From: Candidatus Methanophagales archaeon
GTDB lineage: Archaea > Halobacteriota > Syntropharchaeia > Alkanophagales > Methanospirareceae
Direction of reading: 5' to 3'
Assembly: GCA_021161765.1 (NCBI GenBank)
Contig: JAGGZZ010000052.1
Span: forward strand, 1-5,321
DNA length: 5,321 nt
Position 1 is the first letter of the stretch. Every line of letters starts with the position of its first letter. Below, one piece after another: positions 1 to 5,255 of this stretch. The notes below the pieces were generated by a model, which had not been told where the DNA came from, did not search any database, and was given only the letters and a program-made list of their open reading frames with translations. A program made the translations under genes and the position numbers.

Positions 1-448
1 CCTCTATTACATTCAAATCACGGTCAAAAATGGATATCGCTTCACTGACGGTATCAAGTATCTTCTGCGATTTGTCCCTTTCTCTTACCACCTCCTTCTC
101 GCTTTTCGTTTTATTCGCGCAAACAAGCCCGATGACATATGCCACCGCGATAAAAATAACCGCTCTTTCAAAAGTCCCGGTGACAAAAGAGCCTAAGGAG
201 AAGTAAGTCATAAGAACGTGAGTCACGCCGAGAAATAGAGCGACGTAAACAGCTTTCCAACAATACCACACCCCGGCGAGAAGAATGGGAATATAGAAGA
301 GATGTGTGTAGACGACAGCTTCACCTCTGATAAAGCCGACATAAAAAGCTAAGAAGAGGCACCCTACTATTGTAAAAAGCAATATAAACAATTTATTATC
401 CTGCTTTGCCTTTCTTGATACATCCAGGAGGTTACTATCTCCAGCCAT
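1..448 (-). CDS. Membrane-anchored PAS sensor, probable histidine kinase (N-terminal part, runs off left edge)
   Basis: The frame stays open from an ATG at 446–448 to the window edge, giving 149 complete codons. Four hydrophobic segments lie at about residues 19–40, 48–63, 65–85 and 94–111. The second and third include FYIPILLAGVWY, a pattern I associate with membrane sensor modules of archaeal and bacterial kinases. A charged linker (about 112–128) follows, then KILDTVSEAISIFDRDLNVIE, a typical start of a PAS domain. From family knowledge, such proteins sense a signal through the membrane or PAS part and autophosphorylate on a C-terminal histidine kinase domain. That domain is outside the window, so the kinase call is inferred. 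It lies 26 nt downstream of a receiver-only response regulator, its likely partner. An in-frame TAG 18 nt upstream excludes a longer ATG-started form, and no Shine–Dalgarno sequence precedes the start. A diguanylate cyclase or another PAS-output protein remains possible. Confidence 0.72.
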   Translation of the reverse strand, partial: MAGDSNLLDVSRKAKQDNKLFILLFTIVGCLFLAFYVGFIRGEAVVYTHLFYIPILLAGVWYCWKAVYVALFLGVTHVLMTYFSLGSFVTGTFERAVIFIAVAYVIGLVCANKTKSEKEVVRERDKSQKILDTVSEAISIFDRDLNVIE

Positions 449-470
449 GTGAATTAGGATTGACTAAGTG

Positions 471-486
471 ATATTTATACTTTTCT
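471..486 (-). promoter_or_regulatory. Probable BRE/TATA promoter of the sensor gene (leaderless type)
   Basis: On the minus strand this reads AGAAAAG followed by TATAAATAT, an archaeal BRE plus TATA box pattern. The TATA centre lies about 26–27 nt before the A of the sensor ATG at 448. That is the usual distance from TATA box to transcription start, so the mRNA would begin at or next to the start codon. The absence of a Shine–Dalgarno sequence agrees. The box overlaps the stop codon of the response regulator gene. Confidence 0.5.
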
Positions 487-924
487 AAATTTTTTCTCTT
501 TTTCTATCACTAACTCGCCTATCGCATGTGCTAATTCATTGCATTGTCTAGCTGTGTTTCCCGCTTTCGAAATGTACCTGTCTGCTCCTTTTTTCAATGC
601 TTCCTCTGCTACTTCTAGACGTCCTTTACCGGTGAAAAGGATGAAAGGTGTATCTGCATATTTTTCACTTTTCCTCACCACTTCCAAAAATTCTATCCCA
701 TCCATCCTCGGCATCTTATAATCCGCGATAACGGCATCAAAATGCTCGCTTTTTAGTTTTTCCAGCGCTTCTTCCGCGGAAAGCGCACTGACGATTTTAA
801 AATCTTCTTTTGCTTCCCTTTTCAGGAATATTCTCGTTATCTCCAAATCCGCTGGCTCGTCATCTACATGCAAAACGCGTATCTGTGTCGAATTTGAATG
901 CTTGGACAAAGACTCTTTTTCCAT
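475..924 (-). CDS. Stand-alone receiver-domain response regulator (CheY-like)
   Basis: The 149-residue product is almost entirely one receiver (REC) domain, spanning about residues 15–140. The hallmarks are visible: acidic pair D21 and D22 in HVDDE, phosphoacceptor D68 in IADYKMPRMDG, the switch threonine T98 in LFTGKG, and the conserved lysine K120 in YISKAG. There is no DNA-binding or enzymatic output domain, so it presumably works by protein–protein contact or as a phosphorelay intermediate in the cytoplasm. About 14 polar residues precede the domain. The start at 924 is supported by a strong Shine–Dalgarno sequence GAGGTGA (929–935), 4 nt upstream. The next gene on the same strand, after 26 nt, encodes a membrane PAS sensor that is the likely phosphodonor. 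The REC call is firm; the output pathway is unknown. Confidence 0.93.
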   Translation of the reverse strand: MEKESLSKHSNSTQIRVLHVDDEPADLEITRIFLKREAKEDFKIVSALSAEEALEKLKSEHFDAVIADYKMPRMDGIEFLEVVRKSEKYADTPFILFTGKGRLEVAEEALKKGADRYISKAGNTARQCNELAHAIGELVIEKEKKFRKV

Positions 925-928
925 TTTG

Positions 929-980
929 TCACCTCATTTTACTTTTTGTACGAGATTTAGAATCAGCAGTATTTAAAAAT
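929..980 (-). promoter_or_regulatory. Promoter and Shine–Dalgarno of the response regulator gene
   Basis: On the minus strand a TATA-like sequence, ATTTTTAAAT, lies at 971–980, centred near 975. This predicts a transcript start near 949 and a 5' leader of about 24 nt. The leader contains GAGGTGA (929–935), 4 nt before the ATG. The Shine–Dalgarno sequence is clear. The TATA box is plausible but lies in generally AT-rich DNA. Confidence 0.45.
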
Positions 981-1048
981 AACTATGAAGAATACTTATT
1001 TTTTCATTTCGATTTTTTTTTCAATCCGAAAGTTTTTAAAATCTAAAA

Positions 1049-1099
1049 GAAAGTTTTATATATACCCAACTCAAATTTCTTTTGACAGTGGGATAGGAT
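1049..1099 (+). promoter_or_regulatory. BRE/TATA promoter and leader of the regulator gene
   Basis: GAAAG (1049–1053) followed by TTTTATATATA (1054–1064) looks like a BRE plus TATA box. It predicts a start near 1086 and a leader of about 20 nt. A weak purine-rich ribosome-binding candidate, GGGATAGGAT, lies at 1090–1099 before the ATG at 1107. A second similar element, GAAAGTTTT at 1028–1036, lies exactly 21 bp upstream. Confidence 0.5.
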
Positions 1100-1106
1100 A
1101 CTAAAA

Positions 1107-1991
1107 ATGATAAAGCTCACAGGTGTTATACAAACTTTTGAACCGATATTTGAGCGAGAAGAAATTACGCACTCTCAAGAAGCTGCTATCTACTATGTCC
1201 TCTCGGTCAGCGATTCGTCCTTGAACTTCACTGAAACGCTCAGGGAAGCGAGAAAAATAAGGAGAACTGTAAGCCAAAGAGCGTTGACGAAAGGGAGGGA
1301 TTATCTGCTGCGTAAAGGATTTTTAGCAAAGGTATTGCTCACGCACAACTCAGAGGAGGAGTATGAGCAAAGGGGCTATATTCCACTGCATCCGAAGATA
1401 GTTTTCAAGGAGAATGAAGAGTATCTAAGAGAGATATATGAGCCCGAAGACTTTTCAGTAAGGAAGAAACACGTTGAGGACCTTTACGGAGCGTATGAGG
1501 ATAATTATGGCGCGTATGGACTGAAAATGGAAAAAGGATGCATGACACTTCATTATAGCGATACGTGGCTTGTGTCCTATATTTCAAGCATTATAACACA
1601 GGCAGAAGTGAAAACAGTATCAATGATGTTAAGCGGGCTACAAATTTTTAAAGAGCCATATAGGCAATATTACGTGGATAAGATAGAGAAAGGTTTAAAG
1701 ATAAGAATGGTTTTTGGTGGAGAGGAAGAGCTGGAAGAGATAGAAGAAGTCAAGGATATAAGAAACAAATATAAGGAGAACGTTGAGATCAGATATAGCC
1801 CTACAATAAGCAGGACGTGTAAAAGTTTTATAGTTGACGATAAGCTGGCAATGGATGGCAAGAAATTATTAGCAATAGATGGGGAGACGCTATCATATAT
1901 CGGCATATTGTATATAGAAGAGAAGGAGTGCATAAAAAATCTGAGAAGAAATTTTGAAGCCGTGTGGAAGATGAGCAAAAACCTACTTTGA
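1107..1991 (+). CDS. Predicted winged-helix transcriptional regulator with degenerate PLD/TrmB-like C-terminal domain
   Basis: The product has 294 residues and no membrane segment or signal peptide. Residues about 20–78 have the look of a winged helix: a first helix (HSQEAAIYYVLSVSD), a likely recognition helix around RRTVSQRALTKGRDYLLRKGF, then a short strand-like wing (AKVLLTH). Residues about 84–150 form an acidic, tyrosine-rich linker. Residues about 165–292 resemble the phospholipase-D-like fold seen in TrmB-type archaeal regulators: YVDKIEKGLKIRMVFGG, then VEIRYSP, then TCKSFIVDDKLAM, then ETLSYIGILYI, then a terminal helix. TCKSFIVD (237–244) matches the HxKx4D spacing with the histidine replaced, so a binding or sensing role is more likely than catalysis. 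It is divergent from the two-component pair and followed 92 nt later by a prepilin peptidase gene, so it may control either. The family assignment is from pattern recognition only; ligand and targets are unknown. Confidence 0.6.
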   Translation: MIKLTGVIQTFEPIFEREEITHSQEAAIYYVLSVSDSSLNFTETLREARKIRRTVSQRALTKGRDYLLRKGFLAKVLLTHNSEEEYEQRGYIPLHPKIVFKENEEYLREIYEPEDFSVRKKHVEDLYGAYEDNYGAYGLKMEKGCMTLHYSDTWLVSYISSIITQAEVKTVSMMLSGLQIFKEPYRQYYVDKIEKGLKIRMVFGGEEELEEIEEVKDIRNKYKENVEIRYSPTISRTCKSFIVDDKLAMDGKKLLAIDGETLSYIGILYIEEKECIKNLRRNFEAVWKMSKNLL

Positions 1992-1998
1992 CTCCGCC

Positions 1999-2003
1999 TT
2001 TTT
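1999..2003 (+). terminator. Short T-tract after the regulator gene
   Basis: Five consecutive T residues occur 8 nt after the TGA stop. Archaeal termination often needs only a U-tract, but this one is short, so readthrough into the peptidase gene is possible. Confidence 0.25.
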
Positions 2004-2039
2004 GTAACCACCGGATTATACTAAAATAGTTGATGAGGA

Positions 2040-2048
2040 TTATATAAT
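2040..2048 (+). promoter_or_regulatory. TATA-like box of the prepilin peptidase gene
   Basis: TTATATAAT is centred near 2044, about 40 nt before the ATG at 2084. It predicts a short leader of about 13 nt. The sequence just before the ATG (GATGATAAGAG) has only weak Shine–Dalgarno character. Confidence 0.45.
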
Positions 2049-2083
2049 ATAACCTATGCGAGATAAATATTTGATGATAAGAG

Positions 2084-2848
2084 ATGGTCGAATCAGATAT
2101 TCTCGCCGTGATATTTTGCTTTTCCTGCCTGATTTATGCCTCAGGGATGGATATAAAGAGCAGAAGCGTAACAAACAGGCTTTGGCTGCTCATGATAGCC
2201 GCAGGCGTTCCCATTGCTTCGTATAATCTCCTTATCTACCGCATACCTTTCCTTATCTCTTTGAGTTTCTCTCTCCTTCTCACATCTGCACTATCCTACC
2301 TCTGCTTCAGATTTAACCTTTTCGGCGGTGCGGATGCGAAATCGCTTATCTGCATTTCCTTGCTCATTCCCGCGCATCCCTGCTTTCACTTCTTTTCTCA
2401 CCATTTCCCTTTTTCTTCATCCTTGAACACCGGACTCGTACTTTTCCCTTTTGCCATCTCTACGCTTTTAAACGCTACCATCCTAACTTTAACTGTTTCA
2501 TTCGCCATGTTTTTTTATAATTTGCTGAATTTACGCCCTGAAGAGCGGAGAAAAAATCTCGGATTACTGTTCATTGGCTATAAATTGCATCTTGATAAGC
2601 TTACCGACCTGAAGCATACAAGATTAGTTCATTCGTATGAGGAGAAAGAGGGAAACATAGAAAAAAAGTTTCTTTTCGGTGGTGTGGAAATAGACAAAGA
2701 GGCGATAGAAAAACTAAAAAGTTACGCCGTTGAGGGTAAGCTTGACGAAGAAGTATGGGTAACACCTGATTTACCATTTATGCTTTTTATCACCGCTGGT
2801 TTCGTTATTTCTATCTTCTACGGCAATTTTCTGTTTGTATTCGTATAA
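2084..2848 (+). CDS. Archaeal type IV prepilin/preflagellin peptidase (A24 family, FlaK/PibD-like)
   Basis: This is an integral membrane aspartyl protease that cleaves class III signal peptides from type IV pilin-like proteins such as archaellins and adhesive pilins, at the cytoplasmic face. The two expected catalytic aspartates are present: D23 in the first loop (SGMDIKSRSVTNRLW) and D84 in FGGADAK, a GxGD-type motif in which the third position is alanine. Hydrophobic segments lie at about 5–20, 33–51, 54–75, 86–98, 115–147 (long enough for two) and 231–253. A charged cytoplasmic region (about 150–228) precedes VWVTPDLPFMLFITAGF, which resembles the C-terminal signature of archaeal A24 peptidases (type II C-terminus). 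The length of 254 residues is reasonable for the family. No pilin or archaellin gene is visible nearby, so its substrates are unknown. The gene converges on rpoD. Confidence 0.88.
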   Translation: MVESDILAVIFCFSCLIYASGMDIKSRSVTNRLWLLMIAAGVPIASYNLLIYRIPFLISLSFSLLLTSALSYLCFRFNLFGGADAKSLICISLLIPAHPCFHFFSHHFPFSSSLNTGLVLFPFAISTLLNATILTLTVSFAMFFYNLLNLRPEERRKNLGLLFIGYKLHLDKLTDLKHTRLVHSYEEKEGNIEKKFLFGGVEIDKEAIEKLKSYAVEGKLDEEVWVTPDLPFMLFITAGFVISIFYGNFLFVFV

Positions 2849-2853
2849 AAAAT
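2847..2853 (-). terminator. T-tract terminator for the rps13–rpoD operon
   Basis: On the minus strand a run of seven T follows CGA about 80 nt after the rpoD stop. It sits at the very end of the convergent peptidase gene. Such U-tracts are sufficient for archaeal termination. Assignment is by position and composition. Confidence 0.4.
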
Positions 2854-2871
2854 CGTGTTTAATTAGCTAAC

Positions 2872-2899
2872 CACAGATTACACAGATTTTCACAAGAAA
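2872..2899 (+). repeat. Short tandem repeat of a 9-bp CACAGATTA unit
   Basis: CACAGATTA (2872–2880) is followed directly by CACAGATTT (2881–2889) and, after one T, by the degenerate CACAAGAAA (2891–2899). The repeat lies in the 84-bp convergent intergenic region. A further copy of CACAGATTA occurs on the minus strand at 3608–3616 between rps11 and rpoD. It is too short to be a CRISPR array or an insertion sequence end. Confidence 0.6.
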
Positions 2900-2903
2900 G
2901 AAC

Positions 2904-2935
2904 AATTTTTATAATCGGTGGTTTTTATTTTTTTA
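2904..2935 (+). terminator. T-tracts terminating the prepilin peptidase gene
   Basis: Two T-rich tracts lie at 2906–2910 (T5) and 2922–2935 (T5, A, T7, A). They are 58–87 nt beyond the peptidase stop and run into the last codon of the convergent rpoD gene. Together with the minus-strand T-tract at 2847–2853 they form a plausible bidirectional termination region. No stable GC-rich hairpin is seen. Confidence 0.45.
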
Positions 2936-3598
2936 TCCCGTTAGCTCTTCTACCACACGTTCGCATTTTTCACGCATTATCCTCGCTGCTTCTGTTATTA
3001 GTTCATCCACGGGTAAAGAACCATCTCCTTCCACCGCGAGGCGTACTGACCTGTTCTTAGTCGCGCTCAACGGCTCGTCTTGAGCCCCTTCATCTGGCAT
3101 GATTTTGTAGGCACAGGAAGTAACCGGCTGCCATTTCGCATGCTCGCTCCCCCTGCCCAGTCTGGCTATCGCTTCAAATGCGATTCGTTGTCTTGCAACT
3201 GTTCTTATACCGCTGATTTCTTTTTCCGTTGAGATCAGTTTCACAATAGGTATGTTACCAAATGCCGGTTCTACTTCCGGGTCAGACGAGATAAGCTCTT
3301 TAGAATAGACCATCGCATAACCCGCTCTTTCCGGGCTTTCTGCTTCCAACGTCAGTGATATACGGTCTTCGGCACTATAAGCACCGAGCCTGGTCTTCAA
3401 CGGAATCAAAGCCAAACGCAGCGCTAATTGCTCGTCGTATAATAAAGATGTATTCCTGTAGATATTCACCTCATCAATTGCAAGCTTTGGCACTTCAGCA
3501 AACATTGCTCTTCTTAGTGCATTTGCAAATCGCACGTTCACACCAGAAAGCACGAATGCCACTTCATTTTCCCCTCGCTCCTCTATTTTTACTTCCAT
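2933..3598 (-). CDS. rpoD: DNA-directed RNA polymerase subunit D (Rpo3), lacking the Fe–S domain
   Basis: Subunit D is the archaeal counterpart of bacterial alpha and eukaryotic Rpb3. It pairs with subunit L to start RNA polymerase assembly. The N-terminal dimerisation domain is canonical: NVRFANALRRAMFAEVP (about 21–37), AIDEVNIYRNTS (about 40–51), then LYDEQLALRLALIPL. The insert domain follows, and HAKWQPVTSCAY (153–164) marks the usual return point. Many archaeal homologues have a ferredoxin-like [Fe–S] domain of several dozen residues after this point. Here only a short polar stretch (about 168–185) leads straight into the C-terminal part of the dimerisation domain (RSVRLAVEGDGSLPVDELI…). 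Only two cysteines remain (C162 and C212). The length of 221 rather than roughly 260 residues agrees. It lies 20 nt after rps11; the ribosome-binding sequence before the ATG (GTGTGA) is weak. It is the last gene of the operon here. Confidence 0.97.
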   Translation of the reverse strand: MEVKIEERGENEVAFVLSGVNVRFANALRRAMFAEVPKLAIDEVNIYRNTSLLYDEQLALRLALIPLKTRLGAYSAEDRISLTLEAESPERAGYAMVYSKELISSDPEVEPAFGNIPIVKLISTEKEISGIRTVARQRIAFEAIARLGRGSEHAKWQPVTSCAYKIMPDEGAQDEPLSATKNRSVRLAVEGDGSLPVDELITEAARIMREKCERVVEELTG

Positions 3599-3618
3599 TT
3601 CACACGTTAATCTGTGTC

Positions 3619-4008
3619 TTAGACTCTCCTCCCTCGCCTTCCTCCTGGACGCTTCACCGTGTTATGTGCTATCGGCGACACGTCCTCTATCTTTCCTATT
3701 CGCAGTCCAGCACGTGAAAAAGCTCTTATCGCTGCCTGTGCACCCGGCGCAGTAGTTCGTGCTTTACGCCCCGGTGACGCCTTTACTTTCACGTGTATCC
3801 CTCTTATTTCACGCTCTTTCAGTTTATCCGCAAGTTGCGTTGCCATCTGCATCGCCGTGTACGGAGAACTCTCATCGCGGTCCGCTTTGGCTATCATGCC
3901 GCCAGAAGCTCGCGCAATCGTTTCCGCACCCGTCATATCCGTAATCGTGATAATGGTATTGTTAAAAGAAGAGAAAATGTGTGCAATTGCCCATTTGTCG
4001 TCTGCCAT
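3619..4008 (-). CDS. rps11: Small ribosomal subunit protein uS11
   Basis: uS11 sits on the platform of the 30S subunit near the 3' end of 16S rRNA. The 129-residue product is full length and has the family pattern: WAIAHIFSSFNNTIITITD (6–24), the SGGM and PYTAM blocks (35–54), then a C-terminal half with VKASPGRKARTTAPGAQAAI and the basic tail ending VKRPGGRRGRRV. Only two bases separate its ATG from the rps4 stop (TGA-AA-ATG), indicating translational coupling. A Shine–Dalgarno sequence GAGGAGGG lies inside the end of rps4 (4021–4028), 12 nt before the start. It is the third gene of the rps13–rps4–rps11–rpoD operon. Nothing is unusual in the protein. Confidence 0.98.
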   Translation of the reverse strand: MADDKWAIAHIFSSFNNTIITITDMTGAETIARASGGMIAKADRDESSPYTAMQMATQLADKLKEREIRGIHVKVKASPGRKARTTAPGAQAAIRAFSRAGLRIGKIEDVSPIAHNTVKRPGGRRGRRV

Positions 4009-4010
4009 TT

Positions 4011-4661
4011 TCAGTCGGTTCCCTCCTCTACCTCTCCTTTCTCCTTAGTAGCGGTAGGAATAGAAGCATGCCCATAGTAGCCTATTCCTCTTTCCTCCCC
4101 CAAACTAACCATATAAGAAGGAATGGTAACTCGTCTATCATTAATTGCAATATGCCCGTGAACGATGAGTTGTCGAGCATGTTTCAGTGAATTAGAAAGC
4201 TTCTTTTTATGTACCTGTGTCTGCAACCTTCTTTCAAGGACGTCTTCTGTCCCCAGTGCTAGAACATCTTCCAGCCCCAAATCCGAGTCAGGACTTGTGC
4301 TCAGGCTCGGCTCCACCGTCTCAACTTCCTTTTCGGATTCGGGTTTGGCTTTAGATTCCGCTTCTGCCACTGCCACTGCCATTCCTACTCCGGCTTTTAA
4401 TATGCCTCTTCTCCTCAGGCTTGTTAAAATCTCTTCTTTCTTTCTCAGCGTATGCTCCGTGGGCTTCCCCCCTGCTATTTCCGCTAAAATCGCTCTTGCT
4501 TCTCTCCGATACCTCTTTATGAAACTCGCTGCCTTCCATATCTCTCGCTTGTTCTTCAGTCCGTACTTTTCTGCTAATTCCTTCTCCTCTTTTATCCGCT
4601 GTGCTACCCAGGGCCTTCTTGGTCGCTCGTGCCTTTTCTTTTTCCTCTTTGGATGTCCCAT
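4011..4661 (-). CDS. rps4: Small ribosomal subunit protein uS4, with an internal low-complexity insertion
   Basis: uS4 is a primary 16S rRNA-binding protein. The archaeal N-terminus is clear: MGHPKRKKKRHERPRRPW, then YGLKNKREIWKAASFIKRYRR. The S4 RNA-binding domain follows at about 143–185 with ERRLQTQVHKKKL and HARQLIVHGHIAINDRRVTIP. The protein has 216 residues against about 180 in typical archaeal homologues. The excess lies between RRRGIL (83–88) and LGLEDVLALGTEDVLERR (128–145). There, residues about 90–127 are an Ala/Val/Glu-rich then Ser/Pro/Glu-rich stretch without family counterpart that I know. The C-terminal tail is acidic (KGEVEEGTD). The reading frame is intact through the insertion. 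The start has a good Shine–Dalgarno sequence (GGAGG, 4672–4676) inside the end of rps13, and five bases separate it from the rps13 stop. Confidence 0.97.
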   Translation of the reverse strand: MGHPKRKKKRHERPRRPWVAQRIKEEKELAEKYGLKNKREIWKAASFIKRYRREARAILAEIAGGKPTEHTLRKKEEILTSLRRRGILKAGVGMAVAVAEAESKAKPESEKEVETVEPSLSTSPDSDLGLEDVLALGTEDVLERRLQTQVHKKKLSNSLKHARQLIVHGHIAINDRRVTIPSYMVSLGEERGIGYYGHASIPTATKEKGEVEEGTD

Positions 4662-4666
4662 TTTGG

Positions 4667-5179
4667 TTACGCCTCCTTCTTTCCTGTCTTTGCTTTTGCC
4701 GCCGCCAATATCTTCTTTCTCATTACGCCTACAACCAATCCTCTTCGTCCTGTTGCTTTTGTTCTTTGACCTCGTACTCTCAGTCCCCGCTCATGTCTTA
4801 TTCCCCGGTACGACCTTATCTTACGCAGTAAATCTATGTCTTCCCCTAACTTCAACGGCAGGTCAGGACCCATTATATGCATGTCTTCCCCTGTAAATAT
4901 GTCCTTTTTCCTGTTTAGCATCCAGCCCGGTAATCGCTTCTTGACACTGCTAATTGCCGTCTTTAACCGCGCTATCTCTTCGTCCGAAAGGTCCCCCATC
5001 TTCGCCCTTGCATCTATACCGGAAGAAGCAACCAGCACGTTCGCTACTCGCCTTCCTATGCCCTTTATCCCGCATAGCGAATATGCCACGGTCTTTTTAC
5101 CATCCAGGTCCGTATCTAAAATCCGGACGATATGCTTGAACTCTTCCCTTCCCTCGCCTTTTTCCCCTTCTTTGCTCAT
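4667..5179 (-). CDS. rps13: Small ribosomal subunit protein uS13
   Basis: uS13 lies in the head of the 30S subunit and contributes to inter-subunit bridges and P-site tRNA contact. The 170-residue product begins with a charged leader (1–12). The archaeal core starts at EFKHIVRILDTDLDGKKTV (13–31) and includes the helix-two-turn-helix GIKGIGRRVANVL. The C-terminal signature is SYRGIRHERGLRVRGQRTK (123–141), followed by TGRRG and a basic, alanine-rich tail. It heads the operon and its last codons contain the ribosome-binding site of rps4. No good Shine–Dalgarno sequence lies directly before the ATG at 5179 (GAAGGG is 13 nt away). No clear TATA box is seen in the 76 nt up to the tRNA gene, so cotranscription with the tRNA is possible. 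Confidence 0.98.
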   Translation of the reverse strand: MSKEGEKGEGREEFKHIVRILDTDLDGKKTVAYSLCGIKGIGRRVANVLVASSGIDARAKMGDLSDEEIARLKTAISSVKKRLPGWMLNRKKDIFTGEDMHIMGPDLPLKLGEDIDLLRKIRSYRGIRHERGLRVRGQRTKATGRRGLVVGVMRKKILAAAKAKTGKKEA

Positions 5180-5218
5180 TTCTTACTTATTAACCCTTCT
5201 TTTTTCTTTTAGCACAGG

Positions 5219-5245
5219 TTTTCTTTTTTTTCTAAAAAAAGAAAA
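5219..5245 (-). terminator. A/T-only 12-bp inverted repeat with U-tract between tRNA and rps13
   Basis: Two perfect 12-base arms (5219–5230 and 5234–5245), made of T4-C-T7 and its complement, flank a 3-base loop. On the minus strand the first arm is a U-rich tract starting 11 nt after the tRNA 3' end, which fits tRNA 3'-end termination. It could equally be part of an AT-rich promoter region for rps13. Confidence 0.4.
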
Positions 5246-5255
5246 AGTATTGATT

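Noticed and set aside
810..1046. Plus-strand open frame over the response regulator start and promoter
   Set aside because: It is antisense to the receiver domain N-terminus and then runs through AT-rich promoter DNA with a Phe-rich translation. No ribosome-binding site or recognisable domain is seen.
1670..2011. Minus-strand open frame opposite the C-terminal half of the regulator
   Set aside because: The Ser/Leu/Ile-rich translation mirrors the Glu/Lys-rich codons of the real gene. It has no independent support.
2013..2044. Two GGATTATA copies 24 bp apart before the peptidase gene
   Set aside because: They are short and overlap the TATA-like region in AT-rich DNA, so chance recurrence is likely.
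2872..2899. CRISPR array
   Set aside because: The units are only 9 bp with no spacers, so the tandem run is a simple short repeat.
4362..4382. GCCACT repeats as a microsatellite element
   Set aside because: They lie in frame within rps4 and encode the Ala/Val part of its insertion, so they are treated as part of that gene rather than as a separate repeat.
4165..4896. Long plus-strand open frame (243 codons) opposite rps4 and rps13
   Set aside because: It is antisense to two unmistakable ribosomal protein genes. The translation is Ser/Leu/Phe-rich with no family features, as expected from the complement of basic-protein codons.
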